Positions 33,611 through 44,199 of a stretch of DNA of 64,000 nt are shown in pieces. The notes beneath the pieces were generated by a model, which saw only the letters and a program-made list of their open reading frames with translations, made no database searches and was not told where the DNA came from. A program made the position numbers and the translations under genes. Position 1 is the first letter of the stretch; every line of letters starts with the position of its first letter. The stretch spans positions 29,137,928 to 29,201,927 of the forward strand of contig JASWHV010000001.1 of assembly GCA_030760725.1 (NCBI GenBank), written 5' to 3'. The stretch is from Neostapfia colusana (Eukaryota; Streptophyta; Magnoliopsida; Poales; Poaceae).

Positions 33611-35308
33611 TGTAGGATCGAAGTACACGTGTAAAGCTACCAGAGGGGGGTGAATGGGAGATAAAAACTTTTCAGCGGAAGCAACAAAACACCCCTCAGT
33701 AGAAAACCGATCTGTTAAAGAAACCATGTGTGCGACTAATCTAAACGTGTTCAACTGTGACAAAACTAGTATAGATTGTAGAGAATCAAGTCACAAAGAC
33801 GTCACAACAAGAATCATGAAAATCCGTTGAGAGAAACTCAAGTTACGATCGAAAGATCGAACAAAGGTCAATATGTCCTACGCGAGAAAAACAGCTCTAG
33901 AATACTGCAAAGAAACTCGTGTAGATCAGAAACCACAAATTTTCACAGATGATAGATAATAAAGTTGTTAAGACAACCCAAAAAGAATCACATCAATTGG
34001 ATCTGTAAAACTCGAGTTATGATAAAACCACCGAAGCAAGGTAGTGCTGAACAGAAACTCGACGAAAAAAACTTGTCTGAAACAAGTCGGACGAACAAGG
34101 CACAAAAATTCCTTTAGAACATGAATTTTATTTATCAAAACACAAGAGGAACAGCCCCAAAGTCGTGTACCCACGAGCCTTGGCCTCCCTTGCTTATATA
34201 ACCAGCCCGAAGGCCAACTCAACTCAAACTAGGACTCCTACTCCTACTTGGATTCAAACTGTAACTTTCCAATACTGCTCAAGACTCTTCTATACGCAGA
34301 TAGAAGCAATCTTAAGACTTCCAAACACCTTAGGAACGTCCCAAACATTCCTAAAACAACTCAACTTCATGTCCCACATGAAATCCTATCATAACCAACT
34401 CAAAACTTTCCATATTTGAGTCAAACACGACTCAGCCGCAGCCTGAGTCCATAACCTAGTCGGTTGGACCTTTCCGACCAATTCTTTACGTCCACATCTC
34501 TTCATCACGCCTTGGAACCATGCAGCCACGTCCATGCACTCCTTGCACACGTGAAAACATCTTCCAACGACGTCCAAGATACCTTCATATGCATTGTTCT
34601 TGATTCAAACATACTGCGCAACCTCCCGATCAACTCAACCACAATTCCTCCCGAACTTGGTTGTTGAACCTCATATTCTCCCTAAGACTAGTTCAATGGA
34701 TCCCGTCACCAGCCATGTCTTGAACTCAAGCAACACCTGCACATGAATAAACAACCAATACTTCCGAGCACAAGTCCTCGACTTGACTCTCGTTAGTTCT
34801 GAAACTACAACGTCTTACGTGAGCACCTCACATAAGCATGTTGTAAACCATAGCAAAATGATATCAGCCATAACCACCAAAACACACCAAAAACATAGTA
34901 AAATAATACTAAGCAAACTTTCCATAAGAGTAAAGCAAGTTCGAAACATTGCAAGTTAAAAGCAGAACCATTGCAATCAAGCTTCGAACCTTACCAAAGC
35001 TAACCGGACCTTGAACCGGAGCTTACCAAAGCTAGTCGGACCTAGCCCCGGAGCTTACTAAAGCTTAGTCGGACCTAGCACGGAACTTACCAAAGCTAGT
35101 GGGACCTAGCACTGGAGCTAGCAAAAACAAGTCGGACCTAGCCAAAATAAGTCAGACCTAGACAAAGCAAGTCGGACCTTACGTCGGACCTATCGTCGGA
35201 CCTTGCAGGAGCTCGGACCTAGAGCCGGACCTTGTTAAAAAGGTGTTTTGGTAGTATTCAAAACTTTTATCGTCAAAGCCAATGTATTCAGCACACATAG
35301 GTCTCACA
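33611..35308 (-). repeat. Copia LTR (1.7 kb)
   Basis: It is bounded on the minus strand by TGTGAGACC and TCCTACA, and is adjacent to the polypurine tract at 35309. It contains a short tandem array at 34985-35240. No second LTR copy is present in the window. Confidence 0.75.
34985..35240 (-). repeat. Tandem GTCGGACCTAG array in copia LTR
   Basis: Six to nine diverged units of about 20-40 bp are built on AGCTAGTCGGACCTAGC and CCGGAGCTTACCAA (plus-strand reading). The unit shrinks towards the right end. It shares the words GTCGGACCT and CCGGAG with the G-box arrays, which may be coincidence. Confidence 0.65.
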
Positions 35309-35319
35309 ATCTCCCCCTT
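35309..35319 (-). other. Copia polypurine tract
   Basis: On the minus strand CAAGGGGGAGAT directly precedes the LTR start TGTGAGACC. Confidence 0.75.
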
Positions 35320-36301
35320 GATGAATGCATTGGCAACACCACTTAAAATCTGAACATTGGCTTATTCACATGAGAAGTTTTGTAAACAATTTCTCCCCCT
35401 TTGTAAATCAGAAATAAAATAAGAAAAACAAAAAATACCAAAAAATCTCTCCCTGAGAAGAATCGTGCCAAAACACTTGTGAATGTGTGCAATGTGTGAT
35501 CAATTTCTCCCCCTTTGACAAGGTATTCAACAAGGTACAAAAGAGAAACTTTAATTTGTTATGAGCACATTATAACATATACATATAAAACAAAGCTCAT
35601 CCAAATCATACTATCAAGTAACTTACACTATCACATCAATGAGATACATAAAGTAGTGTAAGTCATGCTAGAGATCAAGTGTAATTTTCAATTTAAGCAA
35701 GTCATGATCTCACAAACTTAACTATTTCAAGACCTGAAAGCATGACACTTGTTGCTGCATTTTATTTATCATTTAAAGCACAAATTTTGATCTTATGACA
35801 TTTGCAAGAGATTATATGCAGCATCAGCCTTATTCTAACCAACCAAGCCAAGGCTATGTCATTTGACAGTCAGAAGCTTAAGGACATAGTTTTAGTCATA
35901 CACAACTCCTTTCAAGTTCATATCTAAGTGCAATGATAAGCCATCTCAAAAGAAGAAGTGCGATGCATGCATATTCTCTTGATCTTTTCTCATTCTTTTA
36001 TTTGAACATAAAAACTCGACATGTGAGTTGATTACTTGATTAATTGTTTATGATTAAAAGCACTTGTGAGCATGCAACAAGTTCAAAACAGCAAGAAAGT
36101 TCGACCATGACCAGATTTAGTGTAAGTAATTATTCCAATTACTAGACAGGGTAAAAACTACAAAATGTATAACACGAGTAATGTAGTAAGAACTTTCAGC
36201 ATGAAAAAGGAATCACAAAGTCATATATGCATGAAATACTATGCTCATATTATTTTAATTTCAGATTCACATATAGACTTCCCAAGTTACAAAATTCTCC
36301 C
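35320..36301 (-). other. Copia pol-to-LTR spacer
   Basis: About 1 kb of AT-rich sequence after the pol stop. SIRE-lineage elements can carry an env-like frame at this place, but no long open frame remains here. A second purine-rich run lies near 35385. Confidence 0.5.
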
Positions 36302-36745
36302 TTAATTTAAGCCATGAGGATGGATAACCCCTATTTCACTACGAATGTAACAAAAACGAGTGAAATCCAAAGGTTTTGTAAAAATGTCAGCCAATTGTTG
36401 TTCGCTATCTACATGGTGAAGCACAATGTTCCCTTTTTCGACATTATCACAGAGAAAGTGATACCTAATGTCAATGTGCTTAGTTCTCGAATGTTGCACG
36501 AGGTTTTTAGTAATGCAAATGGCACTAGTGTTATCACAAAATAGTGGAACACTATCTAGATCAACCCCATAGTCCTTAAGTGTTTGAACAATCCAAAGAA
36601 TTTGTGAGCAAGCACTAGCAGCAGCTACATATTCAGATTCGGCTGTGGATTGTGCAACTGAACTTTGTATTCTAGAGGACCAGGCAACAAGTGAATTAAC
36701 AAGAAAATGACAAGCACCAGAAGTACTTTTCCTATCAATCCTACA
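36302..36745 (-). pseudogene. Copia RNase H C-terminal fragment
   Basis: The minus-strand reading shows the hallmark copia RNase H end: DRKSTSGACHFL, VAWSSRIQSSVA, AESEYVAAASAC, then SRTKHIDIRYHFL, LADIFTKPLD and the terminus IGVIHPHGLN. It is open over about 145 codons to a stop at 36302. The start is lost at the break near 36757. This identifies the family and the orientation. Confidence 0.88.
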
Positions 36746-36789
36746 ACCCCCAAAATCCTACACACCCCGCCTATAGAAGGCAGTGGGCC

Positions 36790-37940
36790 GGCCCGTAGCA
36801 GGCAAAATCACATACACCGACGGTGGCCCGCGAGACGGCTACGGCGCACACGGCGACCACAGCCAGGAAGGCAACACCCGACCTCAGGGTCGAGCTGGAC
36901 CGCCGCATGAGTGAATATGGCTGCGTCACCATCGAACGACGCCACGAGAGACGCCACAACCTTAAAGGCGAGTATGGAACCCCGTGCCGTACCAGCGACA
37001 CGTGTCACGCAGACCCCTGCTTCTCCAATAGAAGGCAGCGGCTGCATGGCACTCGCCCTGCACCATCACATGGTGGTCTGGCCACCAAAGTTTCGCCCTC
37101 ACCTACCAGAGAAGTATGATGAGACTGTCAACCTTGCCGAGTTCCTGAAGATCTACTTCACCTCCATCCTAGCTGCAAGAGGGAATGAGGCCATCATGGC
37201 CAACTACTTCCCGGTAGCCCTTACTGACACTGCCCGGTCATGGCTCATGAACCTTCCCCCAGGCTACATATCCTCCTGGGAAGAGTTATGCTGGCGTTTC
37301 ACAACCAACTTCGGGAGTTCCTACACGTGCCCCGACAGCGAGCTCGACCTCCTACACGTGCCTGTGATCTTTCATCAGCATTTCTCCTAGGTCAGGAACA
37401 CCATCCCCGCATCTCCAACACTTCCATCGTCATCGCATTCTGACTGGGCATTAGAGACAAGAAGGTGCTGGACAAGTTATCCACGCATGACGTGCAAGAC
37501 GTCTCCGAGCTCTTCAGCCTGGCGACAAGTGCGCCAGGGCCGCGGGGGGGCGAGATTGGCACTCGTGACCTGCCTCCGGGGTGGGGAGTGCGGGTGAAGC
37601 TGCTGCTCAGGGTAACAACAAGAACGACCAAGCCTTTATCCCAAGCATGTTGGGGTTGGAAGCTGCTACTCAGGGCAGCGGCAAGAAAAAGAAGAAGGCT
37701 AGAGGCAAGGACAAGCCTCTAGCCAGGGCGCCCACCATCACTGCTGCAGCCGTCGATGGGGGCCATGGCCCGCGCAATGATAAGCGCCCGCGACCGCTGT
37801 CTGTCAGTGACGACAGTCAGTGGTGCTCGGTGCACAACTTCAGCCGCCATGGCACTAACGAGTGCCATGAGATCAAGAAGCTCGTGGAGCGCTTCCACGA
37901 GCAGCAGTGGCAGCGCCAAGACGGTGCACCCTTCCGCTAG
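36790..37940 (+). pseudogene. Element C gag
   Basis: It has the retrotransposon gag domain of Tat elements: PPKFRPHLPEKYDETVN, LAEFLKIYFTSILAA, MANYFPVALTDTARSWLMNLPPG, SSWEELCWRF. A stop at 37388 and frameshifts interrupt it. The C-terminal part (37580-37940) is lysine-rich, then has WCSVHNFSRHGTNECHEIKKLVE, a block that replaces the zinc knuckle in many Tat gag proteins. The N-terminus was removed with the leader at the copia junction. Confidence 0.82.
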
Positions 37941-38214
37941 CAGGAGGGCTGGCAGAAGGCTAACCCTGAGGCCGGCGCGGAGCAATATATGGACTATCAG
38001 GACGCCAAGCGGGTGTTGAAGACCGTCTACGGCCACTCAGACTCCGGCTCCAGCACCGGCATCAAGCGTCGCAAGACGCTCCACGTGATGTATGGGGGTT
38101 CCTGGGACATCACGTCTCGGCGTGCCGTCAAGACCCTGCGACGGGCGGTAGAAGCCACTGCTCCTGCCTCCGGGCCGGCGTACAACCATAAGTGGATGGA
38201 GACGCCGATCATCT

Positions 38215-38711
38215 TTGATGCCTCCGACTGCCCCCAAGAACATGGCGAGCGTCGGGCAGCTGTTGCTTCTCGTTGCCCCCACCATCGCGAATGCTAAGCT
38301 CTACCACGTGTTGATCGATGGTGGGGCGTCCCTCAGCATCATCAGCCTTGCAGCTTTCAAGAAGTTGTAGATCCCCATGTCCAAGCTCACCCCCTCGTGT
38401 CTATTCTCAGGGGTGGGCCAGGACCCTATCTGGCCGTGCGGTAGCATCTCCCTCCCGGTGACTTTTGGGACGCCTAAGAACTACCGCACGGAGAGCGTCG
38501 TCTTTGATGTTGCAGAGGTCAGCCTCCCATTCAACACCACATCAGCAGGCCAGCCCTCGGTTCATGTAAATACCCACTACGGCTACTTGGTCTTGAAGAT
38601 CTACCCTGACGCCAGAACGGTACAACAGAAGCCTAGGAAGCAGTCCGTTAAGCGACAAAACTTCATCTGCGAACGAATCAAGAAGCTGCTCGATGTCAGC
38701 TTCATCCAATA
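38215..38711 (+). pseudogene. Element C protease
   Basis: Pepsin-like retroviral protease. The active-site region reads YHVLIDGGASLSII (catalytic Asp in DGGA), followed by IPMSKLTPS, GSISLPVTFG and FDVAEVSLPFN. A stop at 38368-38370 (TAG) breaks it shortly after the active site. The frame closes at 38710 (SFIQ*), just before the RT blocks. Confidence 0.8.
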
Positions 38712-38726
38712 GGTCCACCATCCACG

Positions 38727-39552
38727 ATGGCTGGCGGGAAGCTTTGGATGTGCATCGACTACACTACTCTCAATAAGGCATGTCCAAAGGATCCTTTTCC
38801 TCTCCCCCGCATAGACCAAATAGTGGATTCTACATCCGGCTGTGATCTACTGTGTTTCCTAGACGCTTACTCAGGTTTCCACCAAATACCGATGTCTATA
38901 GAAGATGAAGGGCATATTGTCTTCGTAACAGTAGATGGTCTATTTTTCTATGTATCTATGCCTTATGATCTTAAGAATACTCTTCCCACTTTTGTACGTG
39001 CCATGCAAACATTTCGGGAATCTCATTTGTGACCTAGTAGAGGTGTACGTTGATGACATTGTCGTTAAGGTTAAGTCGCAAGCATCTTTGCTTGATAACC
39101 TCGCCTTAGTCTTTGACAGGTTGCGTTCGACACGCACGAAGTTGAACCCAGACAAGTGTGTATTCAGGGTATCTGCTGGAAGTCTACTCGGTTTTCTTGT
39201 CTCACACTGGGGAATCAAAGCTAAACCAGAGACGATATAGGAAATCGAAGTTATGCGGCCACCTGCCCGCATCAAGGACGTGCAGAAGGTCATGGAATGC
39301 TTGGCTGCACTCAGTCGGTTTATCTCTAGACTGGCTGAGTGGGCTCTCCCGTTCTTCAAGCTTCTGCACAGGTCCAAACCCTTCGTCTGGACCGCAGAGG
39401 CAGATGAGGCGTTCGAGAAGCTGAAGAAGTACCTCACGACGTTGTCGATCATAGTGGCTCCGGAACAAGGCGAGCCTCTACTCCTCTACATCGCCGCCAC
39501 AACAGAGGTCGTGAGCATGGTCCTGGTCACGGAGCGGCCGGAACCACCATGA
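38727..39552 (+). pseudogene. Element C reverse transcriptase
   Basis: RT motifs in order are GKLWMCIDYTTLNKACPKD, LPRIDQIVDS, FLDAYSGFHQIPM, then, after a frameshift near 39025, VEVYVDDIVVK with the catalytic YVDD, and later GFLVSHWGIKA. A stop at 39238 separates the connection region (IKDVQKVMECLAALSRFISR). It reads as Tat-lineage RT and is inactivated. Confidence 0.85.
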
Positions 39553-39769
39553 CCCCAAGTCCTAAATGAGGCTCCTACTGTAGGTCCTGAGTCCCAGGAC
39601 TCGGATCTCGCAGGGGAGCTGGAGGACGAGGAGCTAGTCAGGTCCAAGTCCCTCGGACCTGACACCAATACGCATCCGGGTCCTAGCTCCCTGAACCAGA
39701 CCCGGGGGCTAGGGGCCGTCGAGTCCCAAACCTCTCCAAGAAGACGCACCGGACCCCTCAGGGAAGGTT

Positions 39770-40530
39770 CGAACCATCCAGCGACCGGTCTACTACATCA
39801 GCGAGGTCCTCCATGATGCCAAGACAAAATATCTAGAGGTGCACAAGCTGCTCAATGCAGTCCTTGTTGCATCAAGGAAGTTGTGCCACTACTACCAAGC
39901 TCACAAGATCACAGTGGTCACTTCATACCCACTGAAAGCTGTGCTCCACAGCCCAAACGCAACTGGGAACGTGGCGAAGCTGGCTGACGAGCTGGTGGAG
40001 TTCGAACTCGATTTCTTGTCATGCCATGAGGTGAAGAGTCGGGTGCTAGCTGACTTCGTGGCTGAGTGGACACCACCACCATGACATCCAGGGGGCCAAG
40101 ACAATGATAAGGCCGAGCCTAGAGATCCGGTCTTACCCGGGCCTCACTAGACACTCTTCTTCGAAGGCTCCTCGCGCAAGCAAGGTGACAGAGCAGGGCA
40201 CTACTCCTCACCCCAACTAGGGAGCATTTCAAGTATGTGGTGTGGCTTGACTTCAAGGCAACCAACAACATGGCGTAGTATGAAGCTCTCATCTTCGGAT
40301 TAATGCCCGCGCTGTCCCTCGGTGTCCAGCAGTTGTTGGTCAAGGGTGATTATTAGCTGTTCATCAAGCAAGTCAAGGGAAAATGCTGCTGCAATGATCC
40401 TCAGCTTGCAGCCTACCTCCTCCAAGTGCAGAAGCTGGAAAAAGACTTCCAAGTCTTGGATCTGTGCCATGTCCCTCGCTCCAACAATACAATCGCCGAC
40501 GACCTGTCAACGAAGGCATCCACCTAGGCT
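39770..40530 (+). pseudogene. Element C tandem RNase H domains
   Basis: Two RNase H-like domains lie in series. The first is degenerate (YYISEVLHDAKTKYLEVHKLL, SYPLKAVLHSPNATG, LADFVAEWTPPP, ending 40083). The second is read through stops and frameshifts: LFFEGSSRKQGD, TTPTREHFKYVVWLDFKATN, ALIFGL and CHVPRSNNTIADDLS near 40150-40510. A second, archaeal-type RNase H after the usual one is a known feature of the Tat lineage. Both carry lesions. Confidence 0.75.
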
Positions 40531-40719
40531 CCGGTGTCTGGGGAGTCTTCGAAAGGATGTTGTTGCGACCTACAGCTTGGCCTGCCAAACCAGGCAAAGG
40601 GGGCGAGACCAACACCTCGAAGCTGGCGGTCCCGGCAACCCTGCTACCATGGAGCCTGCCAAGGATCATAAGCGTCACCTGGACTCCGTGCAACCCGTCT
40701 CTCAAGATCCAAAAGCTCA

Positions 40720-41447
40720 AGTAGGTCCCGACGCGTGGATCACGGAGGTCCAGGACTACTTGAAAGAAAATATCCTTCCCGATGAACATGCATCTGCTGA
40801 ACGGGTTGTTCGGTTGGCTAAGAGATACACGTTGGTAAAGGGGGTTCTCTACCGGCATGGCGCCAATGGCGTCCTATTGCGGTGCATAACTCGGGAGGAG
40901 GGTTGCGAGTTGCACGCAGAGATCTATGGAGATGAGTGTGGGAACCATGCAGCTTCTCGCACGCTGGTCAGTAAAGCCTTCCAGCATGGTTTCTACTGGC
41001 TGACAGCTCTCAAGGATGGCGTCGAGCTGGTCAAGAGATGCAAGGCATGTCAGTTCCGCGCCAAGCAGATCCACACACCGACACAGACGCTGCAGATGAT
41101 CCCACCCTTATGGCCTTTCACTGTGTGGGGGCTAGACATCCTAGGACCTTTTACCATATCCGTAGGAGGGTACCGGTACCTCTACATCACCATAGACAAG
41201 TTCACCAAGTGGCCAGAAGCAGCCCCTGTAGTGACAATCAACAAGTAGTCAGCAATCAAGTTCATCAAGTCAATCATGTGCCGGTTCAGGGTCCCGAACA
41301 GAATCATCACCGACAACGGGACCCAGTTCACTAGTGTAGTGTTTCAAGAGTACTGCAAATACCTCGGCATCCAAGTCTGCTACGCATCTGTTGCTCACTC
41401 AGAGAGCAATGGACAAACCGAGAGGGCTAATGCTGAGATACTCAAGG
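40720..41447 (+). pseudogene. Element C integrase, N-terminal part
   Basis: The open frame 40322-41248 covers the integrase from WITEVQDYLKENILPDE. The HHCC region is HAEIYGDECGNHAASRTL then CKACQFRA. The core has WGLDILGPF (first Asp). After a stop at 41246-41248 (TAG) come ITDNGTQF (second Asp) and SNGQTERANAEI (Glu). The frame is cut after ILK by element D at 41448 and continues at 52123. Confidence 0.87.
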
Positions 41448-42909
41448 TGTGACACCCGGTTCCGAAAATTGAACCAAGTAAATGCATATGTGTGCCCAGG
41501 ATGTCCGTCACACATACACATGTACTCCACAAACTGAAATTCAGAATATAACCACGTACAAATAGTGTTTAAGTACTTTATTATACTGACTCATTGTCTC
41601 ACTCATGAATATCTAACTTATTCTTGCAGCGGAAGACTTTAAACGACAGCGGAAAATGGCTAAGACAGCAGGCTCCAACTTCAACTCCACAGGCATGTTG
41701 ATGGTAGTACGCACGCCTAGTACTCCACATGTTCCTCAAAGTACTCTTCTCCTGTCGCTGAAGTATATATGGGAATGCAAGGGTGAGTACATGTCGTACT
41801 CAGCAAGTGCGGGAAAAGTATGACATGTAGCTTACAACAAGGTATGGAAAAAAGAGGTTCATTGCAGCAAGAAAATTTTATTTCACAAACATGGTAAAAA
41901 CAGCAACTATCTCTAGGTGAGTTAAATCCTAATGTAACCAAGTAATTCAGCAACATTCTTTCATCATAATTCACCATTTATCATGCTTCAACCAGCCAAT
42001 AATCTTTCTCAAGTTCATCTCATACTCATAAGTTCACAAGATCATCTGATTTTCATAGAACCGAAACCAAACTCATTGTCATGACCCAAAACTGTCCCAA
42101 AACCATACCCTAATAACCATACCAAATAACCATCCCAAGTTTTGTCTCTAATCATGGAAGTTGGCCAGGTGCTTGTGACCGCAAGCACGGCTATCATGAT
42201 AGTTATACACTATGCAGAGGTGGCACCACTTTACCCACAAGTTCGTGATTTCGTCACCCGTCGGCGACTAGAGAGAACCTCCATTATACCAGTACACAAC
42301 CATCGGTGTATGGCCAAGAGATCACAAAATAGCCTTTACAAAGGGGCTACTAGAATGTACGGACCCACTGAGGTTTCACCGGCAGGCTCAAATCTTCATT
42401 GTCCCACCCACGGGCTCCCTCTTGTGTCATGTAGTTCCCAGGGCAGTCCTCCTTGAGTCCCATTCCCTGTGCCATCCAACGGTCCATAACAAGCTAGCAA
42501 CACACGTAATTAGTCATCTAAGCCGCACCCATATTTGGCCTTGTGGTGGCACTGTTTTCCTTGCATGTGCTCGAATGAACCGGTCCTTAGATCTACGGCA
42601 AGCAAACCACCATCTCATTCATAAGCATCCATGAACCAAGCTCGCCTAGATCTCCCCGATTCCATGCTCATTAACATTATCATGTTCTCTTTATCTTTAT
42701 TCTCATGAGTGCAGTAGGTAAACAAGTTTTATTTTAGCTTCCCGTATCCCGTAAGTTAAGCGAAGCAAAAAGGAAAAACGACCATACCCGACTCTTCAAC
42801 TTTCCCGGCGACAAGGATTGTTAACAAAACTAGTAAACCCCTATAAAAGGGTGTCCCATCAAGTTGACACAAGCATACGAGTTTTCACAAACAAAGCAAT
42901 TTCAAAAAC

Positions 42910-43620
42910 ATGGGATCAATATGGTCAAGAGGCACTTGCCTTGCTCTCGCTGTTCGTGTTGCTCAAGCATCTCGAAATCCTTGTTCTGTAGTTCCTCGTA
43001 GATGGCCTCTTGAGTGTGTCTTTCTACTCACGACCACGCACATACAAAATTTACATCAACCAATTATCATGCACAAACTTTACTCAAGATGCAACGAGGT
43101 GGATGAGTGTAATTCCTATGGTGCAGTTTATAAAGATCAGTTTGCACGTGTTCTTGCAAGTTTTAGTAGGCTTCCGTGGGGTTTTTTGATGAACAAGGCT
43201 GCTGGGATCATGTGTGGACGTGGTTATGATCTTGACACAATGTGTATATCAATTCCACCGTCAAAAATCAACCAAAACATGGTCTGTCCACACGCAGAAA
43301 TTTCTGCTCGCAGGGTTTGGGGAAAACGAATGCGTAAAAACAGCGATGACGTGGTAAGAGGGGTAACGACAACCTACCTCACTTCTTCCTTGCGGCAGGA
43401 CCTCCTTCCTTGCATTGGCAGCAGCGGGAGATTTTCTATGGAGAATTATGAGGCTGCAGCTTGGGCAGAACGTCGGGGGCTTCTTCTCCGGCAACGGCGA
43501 GGCGTGACAGAGCTCGATGGTGGCCAAACTCCAGCTGGGAGGCGACTTGGGCTGGCAGCAAGGGGAGGGCGGCGGCCAAAAAGAGGTGTAGGGGTGGCGG
43601 CTAGGGGGGTTTATTTATAA
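42910..43620 (+). other. Long antisense open frame in D 3' LTR
   Basis: A 236-codon open frame runs opposite to element D, from MGSIWSRGTCLALAV to a stop beside the TATA box. Related frames lie in the same antisense place in the D 5' LTR (50820-51464, one stop) and in fragments in the A LTRs (32052-31323 and 6240-6010, minus). It matches no protein I know. It may be a by-product of base composition in the transcribed part of the LTR. Confidence 0.3.
43612..43619 (-). promoter_or_regulatory. TATA box of element D 3' LTR
   Basis: On the minus strand it reads TATAAATA, in the same context as in the A LTRs. Confidence 0.6.
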
Positions 43621-44169
43621 GGGAGAAAAAGAGCTAGGGTGGCTAGGATTTTAGCCCCAATTATCCAATGGCTGAGATTTAATTTTAAAAGAGGTGGGAG
43701 CTAGGGGCTGGGATTTTATTATTTATTTTCCACCAATGGCTGAGACTAATTGAGAAATAAAAGCCCACAAAAATCCACAAAGGGGGGCGGTTAGGGTTCC
43801 CCCCCTAATGGGCTGCGGCCCAGGAGGTGGGGCCCATTAGGTTCCCCCCCCTCGTAATTGGGGCGGCCGAAATTGGAAAAATTCCCTAGGGGAATTTTGG
43901 GAAAATCAGGAAAATTAGAAAAATTGGGAAATTAGGGAGGGGAAATTTGGGGAACAATTGGGGTGGCCCAATTTGGCTATTTTATTAATTTTTTTCTTTT
44001 TTCTTTTTATTTATTTTCATTTTCTATTTACCTCCATTATTTTCTATTTTTATTCCCTTTTACTATTTTATTTGCTTCTATATTCCTCTCTTTATTTCTT
44101 CTTCTTTTTAAATGTTTCTCTATATGAAAATGTATGCAATGCATGTTAGTAATTTTTTAGGGTGTTACA

Positions 44170-44183
44170 AATCTACCCCTCTT
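44170..44183 (-). other. Element D polypurine tract
   Basis: On the minus strand AAGAGGGGTAGATT lies directly before the 3' LTR. Confidence 0.75.
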
Positions 44184-44199
44184 AAAATAAACTCACCCT

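Larger units (their letters stand above)
33611..36757 (-). mobile_element. SIRE-like copia remnant (3' LTR and RNase H end)
   Basis: On the minus strand the order is the RNase H end, about 1 kb of non-coding sequence, a polypurine tract, then a complete LTR (35308 down to 33611) from TGTGAGACC to CGATCCTACA. The 5' part of the element is missing. The break near 36757 joins it to the gag region of C, so one deletion removed the 5' half of the copia element together with the rest of C's 5' LTR and leader. The LTR signature GAGGGGGGTGAATGGG near its end is typical of grass SIRE/Maximus elements. Confidence 0.78.
41448..44169 (-). repeat. Element D 3' LTR (2.7 kb)
   Basis: On the minus strand it runs from TGTAACACCCT (44169) to GGGTGTCACA (41448). 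It aligns with 49417-52117 and with the A LTRs. Confidence 0.88.
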
